Positions 1 through 7,024 of a stretch of 27,922 nt of DNA are shown one piece after another (within the stretch, counting starts at the first letter, position 1; each line of letters opens with the position of its first letter). Position numbers and translations under genes: made by a program. The stretch is from assembly GCA_964651495.1 (NCBI GenBank), contig CAZYWP010000027.1, positions 1 to 27,922 on the forward strand. The letters run 5' to 3'. The notes under the pieces were generated by a model, which was not told where the DNA came from, searched no databases, and saw only the letters and a program-made list of their open reading frames with translations. Origin of the DNA: CAZNVB01 sp964651495 (GTDB lineage: Bacteria > Acidobacteriota > Aminicenantia > Aminicenantales > UBA8522).

Positions 1-4
1 GGCG

Positions 5-1060
5 GTGAAAAAGGCTTTCAGTCATCGGCTCCCGGGCGGAGTCGTGAATGGGGCTCTTATTTTAGTTTCAATCCTCACCGCATCGGCATTGATCGCTAAG
101 AGCCGCGTCGATATCGCATCCACAGGTCCCCGCTATCGCTGGACCTGCGTGACACACCAGGCCGCCTTTGCCGCCCGGGACGGCGCCGGGGCTCTCGTCT
201 TTCAGAACCGAATGTGGCTGCTGGGGGGATGGAACCCGGATGATGAAGTTCACTTTCCCGGCGACACGAACAGCGAGGTCTGGTCTTCGACGAACGGGGC
301 CGACTGGACGCTCGTCACCCTCCGGGCGCCCTGGGAAGGCCGCCATACGGCGGGGTACGTGGTGCATCGCAACCGGATGTGGGTCGTCGGCGGTGACCCG
401 ATCCGGGGCCACTACCAGAACGATGTCTGGAGCAGCCGGGACGGAGTCCAGTGGGACAAAGTTTCAGACAACGTGCCCTGGGCCCCCCGCGTGCTTCACT
501 ACACGCTGGTCTTCAAGGACAAAATCTGGGTCATGGGCGGCCAAACCCTGCCCCAGTTTGCTCCGGCGGAGGAGGCCTTCCACCGTGATGTCTGGAATTC
601 TCCGGACGGCGTGACCTGGAAGCGTGTCCTGTCTGAGGCGCCCTGGTCCCCCCGGGGCATGATCGGCGGGAGCGTCATCTTCAAGGGCCGCATGTGGATC
701 CTGGGCGGCGGCACCTATGACACCCCCCAAAAACCCAAGCGGAACTTCTACAACGACGTCTGGAGCTCGGCCGACGGAATTCACTGGAAAAAGCATTTAG
801 ACCAGGCTCCCTGGGAGCCCCGTCAATATCATGATGTGGCAGTTTTTGACGGCCGGATGTGGGTCCTGGAAGGATGGAATCAGGCGAATCGCTCCGATGT
901 CTGGTGGTCCGAGAACGGAGTCAAGTGGATTGAAGTCCCGGAGACGCCGTGGCCGCCGCGCCATGCGGCCAGCGTCTTTGTCTATGACAGCGCGCTCTGG
1001 GTCGTCGCCGGCAACAACATGACCCCGGACGTCTGGAGACTCACCCGCGTCAAGGACTGA
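5..1060 (+). CDS. Secreted Kelch-like six-bladed beta-propeller protein
   Basis: The protein has 351 residues from a GTG start beside the window edge, so its ribosome site cannot be judged. The start is supported by a signal-peptide-like N-terminus: MKK, then a hydrophobic stretch at about residues 14-30. The rest is six repeats of about 50 residues. Each carries a PW-x-PR step, a hydrophobic strand ending in MWV-x-GG, and a DVWSS-x-DG-x-xW hairpin. The last DVW at the C-terminus seems to complete the first blade, as in propellers closed by a velcro strand. This matches Kelch/galactose-oxidase-type propellers, which bind ligands or sugars or act as scaffolds. No catalytic residue set is recognisable. 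It precedes an amino-sugar-type enzyme cluster on the same strand with a 60-base gap, so co-transcription is possible. The fold is well supported; the function is unknown. Confidence 0.8.
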   Translation: MKKAFSHRLPGGVVNGALILVSILTASALIAKSRVDIASTGPRYRWTCVTHQAAFAARDGAGALVFQNRMWLLGGWNPDDEVHFPGDTNSEVWSSTNGADWTLVTLRAPWEGRHTAGYVVHRNRMWVVGGDPIRGHYQNDVWSSRDGVQWDKVSDNVPWAPRVLHYTLVFKDKIWVMGGQTLPQFAPAEEAFHRDVWNSPDGVTWKRVLSEAPWSPRGMIGGSVIFKGRMWILGGGTYDTPQKPKRNFYNDVWSSADGIHWKKHLDQAPWEPRQYHDVAVFDGRMWVLEGWNQANRSDVWWSENGVKWIEVPETPWPPRHAASVFVYDSALWVVAGNNMTPDVWRLTRVKD

Positions 1061-1120
1061 TTGTCACCGGGCGCGAATGCCGGATGCCGCAAGCAAGATC
1101 GGAAGAGGAGGAGGCCAGCC

Positions 1121-2311
1121 ATGAGCGACGATGATCTCGTCGAACAGGAAAAGGCGCACTCCGGCCGGAGCTACGCCGGGAACGACCTCGCTTATCTCAA
1201 GGAAGTCCTGGCCTCCGGCCGCCTCTCCAGCCTGATGGGGGGGACATTTGTGCCCCGGTTTGAGGAAGCGTTCGCCCGGGCGGTCGGCGCCAGGCACGCC
1301 GTGGCCATGGCCAACTGCATGTGCGCGCTTCACGCCGCCGTCATGGCCGCGGGCGCGGGGCCGGGAACCGAAGTCATCTGCGACAGCGAATTTATCTTCG
1401 GCGCTCTGGCCGTGCTCTACAGTTCCGGCATTCCCGTCTTTGCCGACATCGACCCGGTGACCCACAACATGGACCCGGACTCGATCGAGCCGCTCATCAC
1501 GGACCGGACCCGGGCCATCATCGCCACCCATGCCTGGGGGCTTCCTGCAGAGATGGGTGGCATCACCGCGATTGCCCGCCGTCATAACCTGATGGTGATC
1601 GAGGACTGCGCCGAGTCCCTGCTCGCCCGATACAAGGGGCGTTTCACCGGAACCTGGGGAGACATCGGCTGCTACAGCTTCCAGGCCAGCAAACAGCTTT
1701 CCACCGGAGACGGCGGAATGGCCACGGCCGATTCAGGGGAGCTGGCCGCGAAGCTCGGCGCCCAGGCGGGAGCGCCGACATTCCTGTCCGTGGCCTACGA
1801 TCTCGATTACAATTACCGGATGAACGACCTGACGGCCGCCGTGGGTCTGGCCCAGCTCGAGGTGATGCCGGAGTTCATCGCTGGCCTGAAGCGGAATGCG
1901 GCCTACTACGACCAGGCCGTCGAGGGTTGCAAATGGATAAAGCTCCAGAGGGGCCCGGAGGGCGCAGAGCACTCTTTTTACCACTGGGCGGCTACGTTCA
2001 GCGGCGACGAAGCCGGCCTCAGCCTGGAGGATTTCCGGGAGGCGGTGAAAGCCGGTGGCTTCGCCTCGATCTCCGTGGGATACACCGGGATGGCGGCCTA
2101 CAGGCACCCCGTGATCAGCGAGAGACGGGCCCACGCCTTCAGCTGTCTTGAGAACGCCGGGCATTCCGCCAGATACGAGCCCGGGACCTGCCCGGTCGCC
2201 GAGCATGTGGTCCCGCGGCTCATCTTAGGCTATGTCATCGAGCAGGAGGAGGCCGCCCGCCGGGAAGCGGACAAACTCGAGGCCCTCATCCGCCGGCTGG
2301 AAAGAGGCTGA
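1121..2311 (+). CDS. DegT/DnrJ/EryC1/StrS family PLP-dependent aminotransferase
   Basis: A 396-residue sugar-type aminotransferase, normal in length for the family. The reading frame is open from 1061 through a TTG, but ATG 1121 has AGGAGG at 1109-1114, six bases upstream, and is preferred. Lys191 in the SFQASKQLSTGDGG segment is the expected internal-aldimine lysine, and Asp162 in EDCAES should bind the PLP ring nitrogen. The N-terminal LxxG..vp.FE..fA pattern is also typical. Family members transaminate keto-sugars or keto-cyclitols from glutamate or glutamine, for example inosose aminotransferases. Some relatives are sugar dehydratases, but these carry His instead of the Lys. It lies 3 bases before the first of two amidohydrolase genes and is co-transcribed with a Gfo/Idh/MocA oxidoreductase. 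The substrate cannot be read from the sequence. Confidence 0.9.
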   Translation: MSDDDLVEQEKAHSGRSYAGNDLAYLKEVLASGRLSSLMGGTFVPRFEEAFARAVGARHAVAMANCMCALHAAVMAAGAGPGTEVICDSEFIFGALAVLYSSGIPVFADIDPVTHNMDPDSIEPLITDRTRAIIATHAWGLPAEMGGITAIARRHNLMVIEDCAESLLARYKGRFTGTWGDIGCYSFQASKQLSTGDGGMATADSGELAAKLGAQAGAPTFLSVAYDLDYNYRMNDLTAAVGLAQLEVMPEFIAGLKRNAAYYDQAVEGCKWIKLQRGPEGAEHSFYHWAATFSGDEAGLSLEDFREAVKAGGFASISVGYTGMAAYRHPVISERRAHAFSCLENAGHSARYEPGTCPVAEHVVPRLILGYVIEQEEAARREADKLEALIRRLERG

Positions 2312-2314
2312 GCC

Positions 2315-3052
2315 ATGCGCATCCACGATGCCCACTGTCATATCGGGAAGGGCCATGACTACGCGGCCACGGCGGAAGCGCTCCTCAGGGAGATGGACGC
2401 CTGCGGCGTCGAGCGCGCCGTGGTAGTTCCCGCCGACCGGCAGATCGCCGTGGCCAACCGGGAGGGCAACGACGTGGTCCTGAAGGCCGCCCGCGAGCAT
2501 CCGGACCGGCTGACCGCTTTCTGCACCGTCAACCCGTGGTACGGCGAAACCGCCCTCGATGAACTGCGGCGGGCCTTCGGTTCCGGCGCGGCCGGCCTCA
2601 AGCTCCACCCCGTGCTCCAGGGATTCTCCATCATCGACCCGGTCGCCCGGCCGGCGGTCGAGCTCGCGGTCGGCCTGGGAAAGCCCGTTTATTTCCACAC
2701 CGGCACGCCCGTCTGCTCGACTCCCTTCCAGCTCAGCGAGCTGTGCCTCGAGTTTCCCCGGGGGACATTCGTCATGGGCCACGCCGCCTACAGCGACTAC
2801 TGGAACGACGTCGTCGCGGCCGCAAAAAGCGCGGACAATATGTTTATCGAGACCTCGACTCATCTTCCGCTTGTGGTGCGGCTTCTTGTCGAAGAGCTGG
2901 GCGCGGGACGGCTGGTCTATGGCTCGAACTACCCGCTCAACTCGATGGGCCTGGAGATCGAGAAGATCACCCGTTATCTCGCGGCGGCCGCGGATATCGA
3001 CAGGCTGTTCCACGGAAACCTGGAGCGGATACTGAAAGGACATCCCGCATGA
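2315..3052 (+). CDS. Amidohydro_2 family TIM-barrel protein, paralogue A (Asp to Asn at the catalytic position)
   Basis: A 245-residue metal-dependent hydrolase-fold protein of the Amidohydro_2 (COG2159-type) family, which includes decarboxylases, lactonases and amidohydrolases. Visible motifs are D5-x-H7-x-H9 after strand 1, H98 in GLKLHP, H128 in VYFHTG and H156 in VMGHAAY. The late strand-8 motif, usually GSDxP with a catalytic or metal-binding Asp, reads YGSNYP with Asn205. The start has AGAGG seven bases upstream of ATG 2315, and the aminotransferase stop is 3 bases before it. The stop overlaps the next start in an ATGA arrangement. The next gene is a clear paralogue that keeps the Asp. 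It may be an active variant, a decarboxylase/lactonase-like enzyme, or a partner subunit of the paralogue. Confidence 0.85.
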   Translation: MRIHDAHCHIGKGHDYAATAEALLREMDACGVERAVVVPADRQIAVANREGNDVVLKAAREHPDRLTAFCTVNPWYGETALDELRRAFGSGAAGLKLHPVLQGFSIIDPVARPAVELAVGLGKPVYFHTGTPVCSTPFQLSELCLEFPRGTFVMGHAAYSDYWNDVVAAAKSADNMFIETSTHLPLVVRLLVEELGAGRLVYGSNYPLNSMGLEIEKITRYLAAAADIDRLFHGNLERILKGHPA

Positions 3053-3810
3053 TCATCGATTTCCACGTTCACCACGGTTCCTGGGGCGGAGCCCAAAATC
3101 CCGAGGACACTCCCGGGAGGACCCTGGAGCGCCTGGCCGATGCAGGGGTCGACGGCGCGTTGATCATGCCCCTGGCCGGCCTTTTTTCCAATTGCTCCGA
3201 CCACGCCTCGGACAACGACCGGGTCTTTCGATACTGCCGCGCGCATCCCGACCGTCTTTTCCCGGCTTGCACGGTCAATCCGTTAGCCGGCAGCCGGGCC
3301 CTGGACGAGATCCGGAGGTGCCGGGATGAGCACAAGGCGAAAGTGCTGAAGCTCCACCCCTGGCTGCAGGGGTTCTCGGTCAGCTCTCCCGAAATGGACA
3401 AGATCGCCGGCCTGTGCAGCGAGCTCGGGATGGCGATCATTTTCCACGACGGCTCGCCCATTTACTCCCATCCCCTACAGTTGGCGCGGCTGTGCCGGGA
3501 TTTTCCCGGGCTGACGGTCGTCAGCGGGCACGCCGGCCTGGGCGACCTGTGGAGGGAGGCTGTTGCAGCGGCGCTGCGCTATCCCCACTTCATCCTCTGC
3601 CTCAGCGGTCCGCGCGAGGCGGCCATGGCGGAAATCGTCCGCGAGGTCCCGCCGGAGCAGCTCTGCGTCGGGTCCGACATGATGACCTCCGACCGGGACG
3701 ACATCATCCTCTGGTTCCGCTGGCAATCGTTCCGGGCGCTGGAGCTTTCGCCCGAAGTGCGGCGGACGATCGAAGAGAAGACTCCGGCCCGGATTCTGGG
3801 TCTCGCCTGA
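3049..3810 (+). CDS. Amidohydro_2 family TIM-barrel protein, paralogue B
   Basis: A 253-residue protein starting at ATG 3049, inside the stop of the preceding gene (ATGA overlap), so the two are translationally coupled. The frame extends upstream through the other gene, but that part is a shadow. The N-terminus MIIDFHVHHG gives the metal motif H6-x-H8. Other family sites are H103 in LKLHP, H133 in IFHDGSP, H161 in SGHAGL and D210 in VGSD, so the Amidohydro_2 site looks complete. It aligns with paralogue A along its whole length: shared segments include HPDRL, the TVNP step, LHP-LQGFS, the FH-G-P step and the LC-FP step. A tandem duplication that has since diverged is likely. Reactions known in the family include hydrolysis of lactones or amides and non-oxidative decarboxylation. 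The substrate is unknown. Confidence 0.85.
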   Translation: MIIDFHVHHGSWGGAQNPEDTPGRTLERLADAGVDGALIMPLAGLFSNCSDHASDNDRVFRYCRAHPDRLFPACTVNPLAGSRALDEIRRCRDEHKAKVLKLHPWLQGFSVSSPEMDKIAGLCSELGMAIIFHDGSPIYSHPLQLARLCRDFPGLTVVSGHAGLGDLWREAVAAALRYPHFILCLSGPREAAMAEIVREVPPEQLCVGSDMMTSDRDDIILWFRWQSFRALELSPEVRRTIEEKTPARILGLA

Positions 3811-3826
3811 ACAGGAGGAGAGGATT

Positions 3827-4891
3827 ATGTCGACTATTCATATCGGAATAATCGGATATGGGCTGAGAAGCTCCGTTCTCGTCGGCGCCTGCCGCGCCGT
3901 CGGCCGCCTCGAAATCACCGCGGTGGCCGACTCACAGGCGGCGGCCAGGGAAAAGGCGTCCTGGGATCTCCGGGGCATCCAGGTTTTCGACGGCCCGGAC
4001 GAGCTGCTGAAATCGGGCCTTGTGGATGCGGTCCTGATCGAGACTCCTCCTGACTCGCATGCCCGGTTGAGCCAGGAGGCCCTGGCCCGCGGCATTCATG
4101 TCCTCTGCGATGTGCCGGCGGTCCATGAGGCCTCCGAAGTGGAAGCGCTCTGGAAAGCGGCGGGCCGGAGCCGCGCCGTCTATGCCTTCGGCGCGACGAC
4201 GAATTTCTGGGCCTTCGTTGAAACCTGCGCCGACCTGATCAAGCAGGGCTCCATCGGGCGCCCCTATTACTGCGAGGCGGATTACGTAGCCGACCTGGGC
4301 GATCTTCCGTCCGCGACGCCGTGGAGGAAGCACTTTCCCCCTATTCGCTACTGCACCCATTCTCTAGGGCCAGTCCTACGATGGATTCCCGAAGACCTCA
4401 AGGAGGTGGCCTGTTTTTCCACCGGGAGTCAGCGCAATCCGGACAGCGGCGGCGACGATGCCATGACGGCCATCTTCCGGACGCCCGCGGGTGCTGTAGT
4501 CAAGCTCCTCATCTCGTTCATCAACAGCCACCCGGTGCCTTTCCATCGCTATGCCTGTTACGGCACTGAAGGCTATTTCGAGAAGACACAGCCCCTTGCC
4601 GGAGGCGAAAGCCAGGTCCTGTTCTCTACCCGAAAGACCTACGGACTGCACAACCTGACCAAGCTTCCGGTCGCCGAAGCGCGGCCCGAGCTCCAGGCGG
4701 CTCCTGGTGCCGGGGAGCACGGCGGCGCTGACGTCGTCATGCTGCAGAACTTCGCCGATGCGATCGAAGGGAAGGCCGAGCCGTCCGTCGACCTTCGCCA
4801 AGCGCTGAGGATGACGCTCCCCGGGCTTTATGCCCTGGAATCGGCGCGAAACGGCGGCCGCCTCGTCGAAATCCGCTATCCCTGGGATTAG
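3827..4891 (+). CDS. Gfo/Idh/MocA family NAD(P)-dependent oxidoreductase
   Basis: A 354-residue protein of standard length for the family. AGGAGG lies at 3812-3817, close upstream of ATG 3827, and the gap from paralogue B is 16 bases. The Rossmann fingerprint GIIGYGLRS occupies residues 7-15, followed by an acidic residue after strand 2 (VAD). The canonical EKP motif, whose Lys is catalytic in many family members, reads CDVPAV at residues 94-99, so Val96 replaces Lys. The C-terminal half carries YCTHSLGP (the usual His region) and a GTEGYFE strand of the alpha/beta domain. Members oxidise or reduce sugar and cyclitol hydroxyls. The neighbouring sugar-type aminotransferase suggests it makes or consumes the keto substrate. 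The xVP variant may mark a distinct subfamily with another catalytic residue. Confidence 0.88.
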   Translation: MSTIHIGIIGYGLRSSVLVGACRAVGRLEITAVADSQAAAREKASWDLRGIQVFDGPDELLKSGLVDAVLIETPPDSHARLSQEALARGIHVLCDVPAVHEASEVEALWKAAGRSRAVYAFGATTNFWAFVETCADLIKQGSIGRPYYCEADYVADLGDLPSATPWRKHFPPIRYCTHSLGPVLRWIPEDLKEVACFSTGSQRNPDSGGDDAMTAIFRTPAGAVVKLLISFINSHPVPFHRYACYGTEGYFEKTQPLAGGESQVLFSTRKTYGLHNLTKLPVAEARPELQAAPGAGEHGGADVVMLQNFADAIEGKAEPSVDLRQALRMTLPGLYALESARNGGRLVEIRYPWD

Positions 4892-4934
4892 CTCTTCGAG
4901 TCGGAAACGGCGGGGGATGCTTGCTTCGAGCTAA
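4888..4934. repeat. 7-bp inverted repeat upstream of the kinase promoter
   Basis: TTAGCTC at 4888-4894 is the reverse complement of GAGCTAA at 4928-4934, with 33 bases between. The left arm covers the stop codon of the oxidoreductase gene and the right arm ends just before the -35 box of the kinase promoter. A direct copy of TTCGAG (4895-4900 and 4925-4930) sits inside. It could be a regulator site. The stem is too widely spaced and has no T-tract, so it is not a convincing terminator. Confidence 0.25.
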
Positions 4935-4935
4935 A

Positions 4936-4964
4936 TTGACAAGGTTGTGAGGGCGGTGTATTTG
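4936..4964 (+). promoter_or_regulatory. Candidate sigma-70-type promoter for the Ser/Thr kinase gene
   Basis: TTGACA at 4936-4941, a 17-base spacer and TATTTG at 4959-4964 lie 20 bases upstream of the kinase ATG. The -35 is perfect and the -10 matches TATAAT at three of six positions. It falls in the 92-base gap after the oxidoreductase gene. Confidence 0.45.
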
Positions 4965-4983
4965 TATGAAAGAGTAAAGAACG

Positions 4984-6903
4984 ATGATTTGCCCTCAGTG
5001 CCGCGCCGATAACCGCCCGGACAGCCGGTTCTGTCACAAGTGCGCCACTCCGCTTCAGACCGACAAAAACGGCCCCGTCGACTACACGCTGACCCTCGAA
5101 CGCCCCCTGGCGAGTCTTTCCCGCGGCACGCTTTTCGCCGGACGCTATGAGGTCATCGAGGAGCTCGGCTGGGGCGGAATGGGCCGCGTCTACAAGGTGT
5201 ATGACCAGAAGATCAAGGAGGTCATCGCCCTCAAGCTCATCCACCCCGAGATCAGCCTCAACGAAAAGGCGATCGACCGCTTCCGCAATGAATTGAGGTT
5301 CGCCCGGAAGATCGGGCACCGGCACGTCTGCCGGATGTTCGACCTGGGCGAGGACGACCACCAGTTCTATATCACCATGGAATACGTGGAGGGGGAGAAC
5401 CTCAAGAGCTTTATCAGGAGGTCCGGCCAGTTGGCCCCGCGCAAAGCCATCAGCCTGGCCAAGCAGGTCTGCGAGGGGTTGGCGGAGGCGCACCGGCTGG
5501 GCATCGTCCACCGGGATTTGAAACCGCAGAACATCATGATCGACCGGGAGGGAAGCGCCCGGATCATGGATTTCGGGATCGCCCGCTTCACCGAGTCGGA
5601 AGGCCTCACGGGCTCGGGTGTCATGATCGGAACGCCCGAGTACATGTCGCCGGAGCAGGTGGAGACCAAAGAGGTCGACAGGCGCGCCGATCTCTACTCG
5701 CTGGGGGTCATCCTGTACGAAATGGTCACCGGCAAAGTGCCCTTTGAAGGCGAGACCCCGCTCGCCGTCCTGATCAAGCACAGGCATGAATCGCCCAGGG
5801 ACCCGCAGGAATCGAATCCCCTTGTCTCGGCGGCGCTGACCCAGGTGATCCTCAAATGCCTGCAAAAGGATAAAACCAGGCGGTACCAGAGCGCCGAGGA
5901 GCTTTCTGGAGACCTGACCCTGGCCGAGAAGGGTCTGTTCCGGGCCGAGAAAGAAGTGATGGCCAAGCGTCCCCCCCGGCCGAAGAGGCTGGACAAACGA
6001 TGGGCCTGGCCGGTCGTTGGAATCGCAGCCCTGGGGTTTATCTTTATCATCCTTTACCAGTTTATGCGAAATGAGCCCTCCCGGCCCTTAGTCCGAGAGG
6101 AATTCCGGGGACGACAAGTTTACGTGGCGAAGCCGCCGGAGCATCCGACCGGAACTGGGTCCGCAACAGACAGACCTCCCGCCCCGCAAGCCGGAAAGAG
6201 CAGGAGTATTTTCTCACTGCTCAGCCCCGACTCCCTCAGGAAGCTGAGCCAAAAAGAGATCCAGGGAATCCTGGATTTCGATAAGCAGATGGCCAACCTC
6301 AAGGTGGTCATCCCACAGGGAGAGGTCTTCTATCAAGCCTGGGACAGTTTTTACAACAAGGTTCGGGAGGGCCAAAAACTCCATGAGGAGGGGCGGGTCG
6401 ATGAGGCCCAGAAGAGGAATAAGGAAGGCCAGGACGAAATGCAGAGACTCCTCAGCCTGGTGGCCGAAAGGGAAAGGGCGCTCGAAGCCAAGTCGATTCT
6501 CACCGAGACCAAGAACCGGGTCGGAGGGATGAACGCGGACCCAAAAAACGTGCTTTACCGGGTGGCGAGCCGGCGCGAGCGGGATGCGGAAGACGCCTTC
6601 AACAATAACGACTTCTCCGGAAGCCGGATCCTGAATTCCGTCCTGGAGATGGTTTACCGCTTCAGCGGCAAGTGCGAGGACGATCAGAGATGCCTCAATG
6701 GCCTGGCGGAGTTCGTTATCAATATGAGGAAGACGGCAGAAGGCATGGCTTCCGCCGGGCTGGATCCATGGCTGTTGGAGAAGGCGAAAGAGAGCGAAAG
6801 CAACGCCCGGAGCGCCCTCGCCCGGAAAGATTTCGAGGGGGCGGCGGACTCTTATATCCAGGCGGCCTTCCTCTATCAAAAAATGCTCGATCAAGTAAAG
6901 TAG
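4984..6903 (+). CDS. Transmembrane Ser/Thr protein kinase with N-terminal zinc ribbon
   Basis: A 639-residue Hanks-type kinase. Residues 3-20 form a zinc ribbon with two CxxC pairs, CPQC and CHKC. The kinase domain runs from about residue 54 to 315: glycine loop LGWGGMGRVY (61-70), Lys84 (ALKL), catalytic HRDLKPQN with Asp178, DFG at 196-198 and GTPEYMSPEQ at 216-225, so it should be active. A basic linker precedes one membrane helix at about 340-360. The remaining 280 residues would be outside the cytoplasm and are mostly charged, helix-forming sequence, with no PASTA, NHL or WD repeats visible. ATG 4984 is chosen because the zinc ribbon begins directly after it; the ribosome site is weak. 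It is likely a sensor kinase reading an extracytoplasmic signal. The ligand and substrates are unknown. Confidence 0.93.
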   Translation: MICPQCRADNRPDSRFCHKCATPLQTDKNGPVDYTLTLERPLASLSRGTLFAGRYEVIEELGWGGMGRVYKVYDQKIKEVIALKLIHPEISLNEKAIDRFRNELRFARKIGHRHVCRMFDLGEDDHQFYITMEYVEGENLKSFIRRSGQLAPRKAISLAKQVCEGLAEAHRLGIVHRDLKPQNIMIDREGSARIMDFGIARFTESEGLTGSGVMIGTPEYMSPEQVETKEVDRRADLYSLGVILYEMVTGKVPFEGETPLAVLIKHRHESPRDPQESNPLVSAALTQVILKCLQKDKTRRYQSAEELSGDLTLAEKGLFRAEKEVMAKRPPRPKRLDKRWAWPVVGIAALGFIFIILYQFMRNEPSRPLVREEFRGRQVYVAKPPEHPTGTGSATDRPPAPQAGKSRSIFSLLSPDSLRKLSQKEIQGILDFDKQMANLKVVIPQGEVFYQAWDSFYNKVREGQKLHEEGRVDEAQKRNKEGQDEMQRLLSLVAERERALEAKSILTETKNRVGGMNADPKNVLYRVASRRERDAEDAFNNNDFSGSRILNSVLEMVYRFSGKCEDDQRCLNGLAEFVINMRKTAEGMASAGLDPWLLEKAKESESNARSALARKDFEGAADSYIQAAFLYQKMLDQVK

Positions 6904-6920
6904 AATTCAATTCCCATCAA

Positions 6921-6949
6921 TTGACCAACCCCAGCGATATCTTTAGAAT
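6921..6949 (+). promoter_or_regulatory. Sigma-70-type promoter for the AGCS symporter gene
   Basis: TTGACC at 6921-6926, a 17-base spacer and TAGAAT at 6944-6949 each match the consensus at five of six positions. The boxes are in the 121-base gap after the kinase gene, about 75 bases upstream of the symporter start. Confidence 0.65.
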
Positions 6950-7024
6950 GTCTATCCCGTATGGGTAAGGAGCGGGCCGGGCTTATTCGGCCCTCAGCCT
7001 TGAATCCGATCCGAGGAAGTGAGC

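Noticed and set aside
2225..3043. 272-residue open frame on the minus strand
   Set aside because: It is antisense to amidohydrolase A, which has a ribosome site, family motifs and operon overlaps.
4888..5865. 325-residue open frame on the minus strand
   Set aside because: It is antisense to the kinase domain, whose catalytic motifs are all present on the plus strand.
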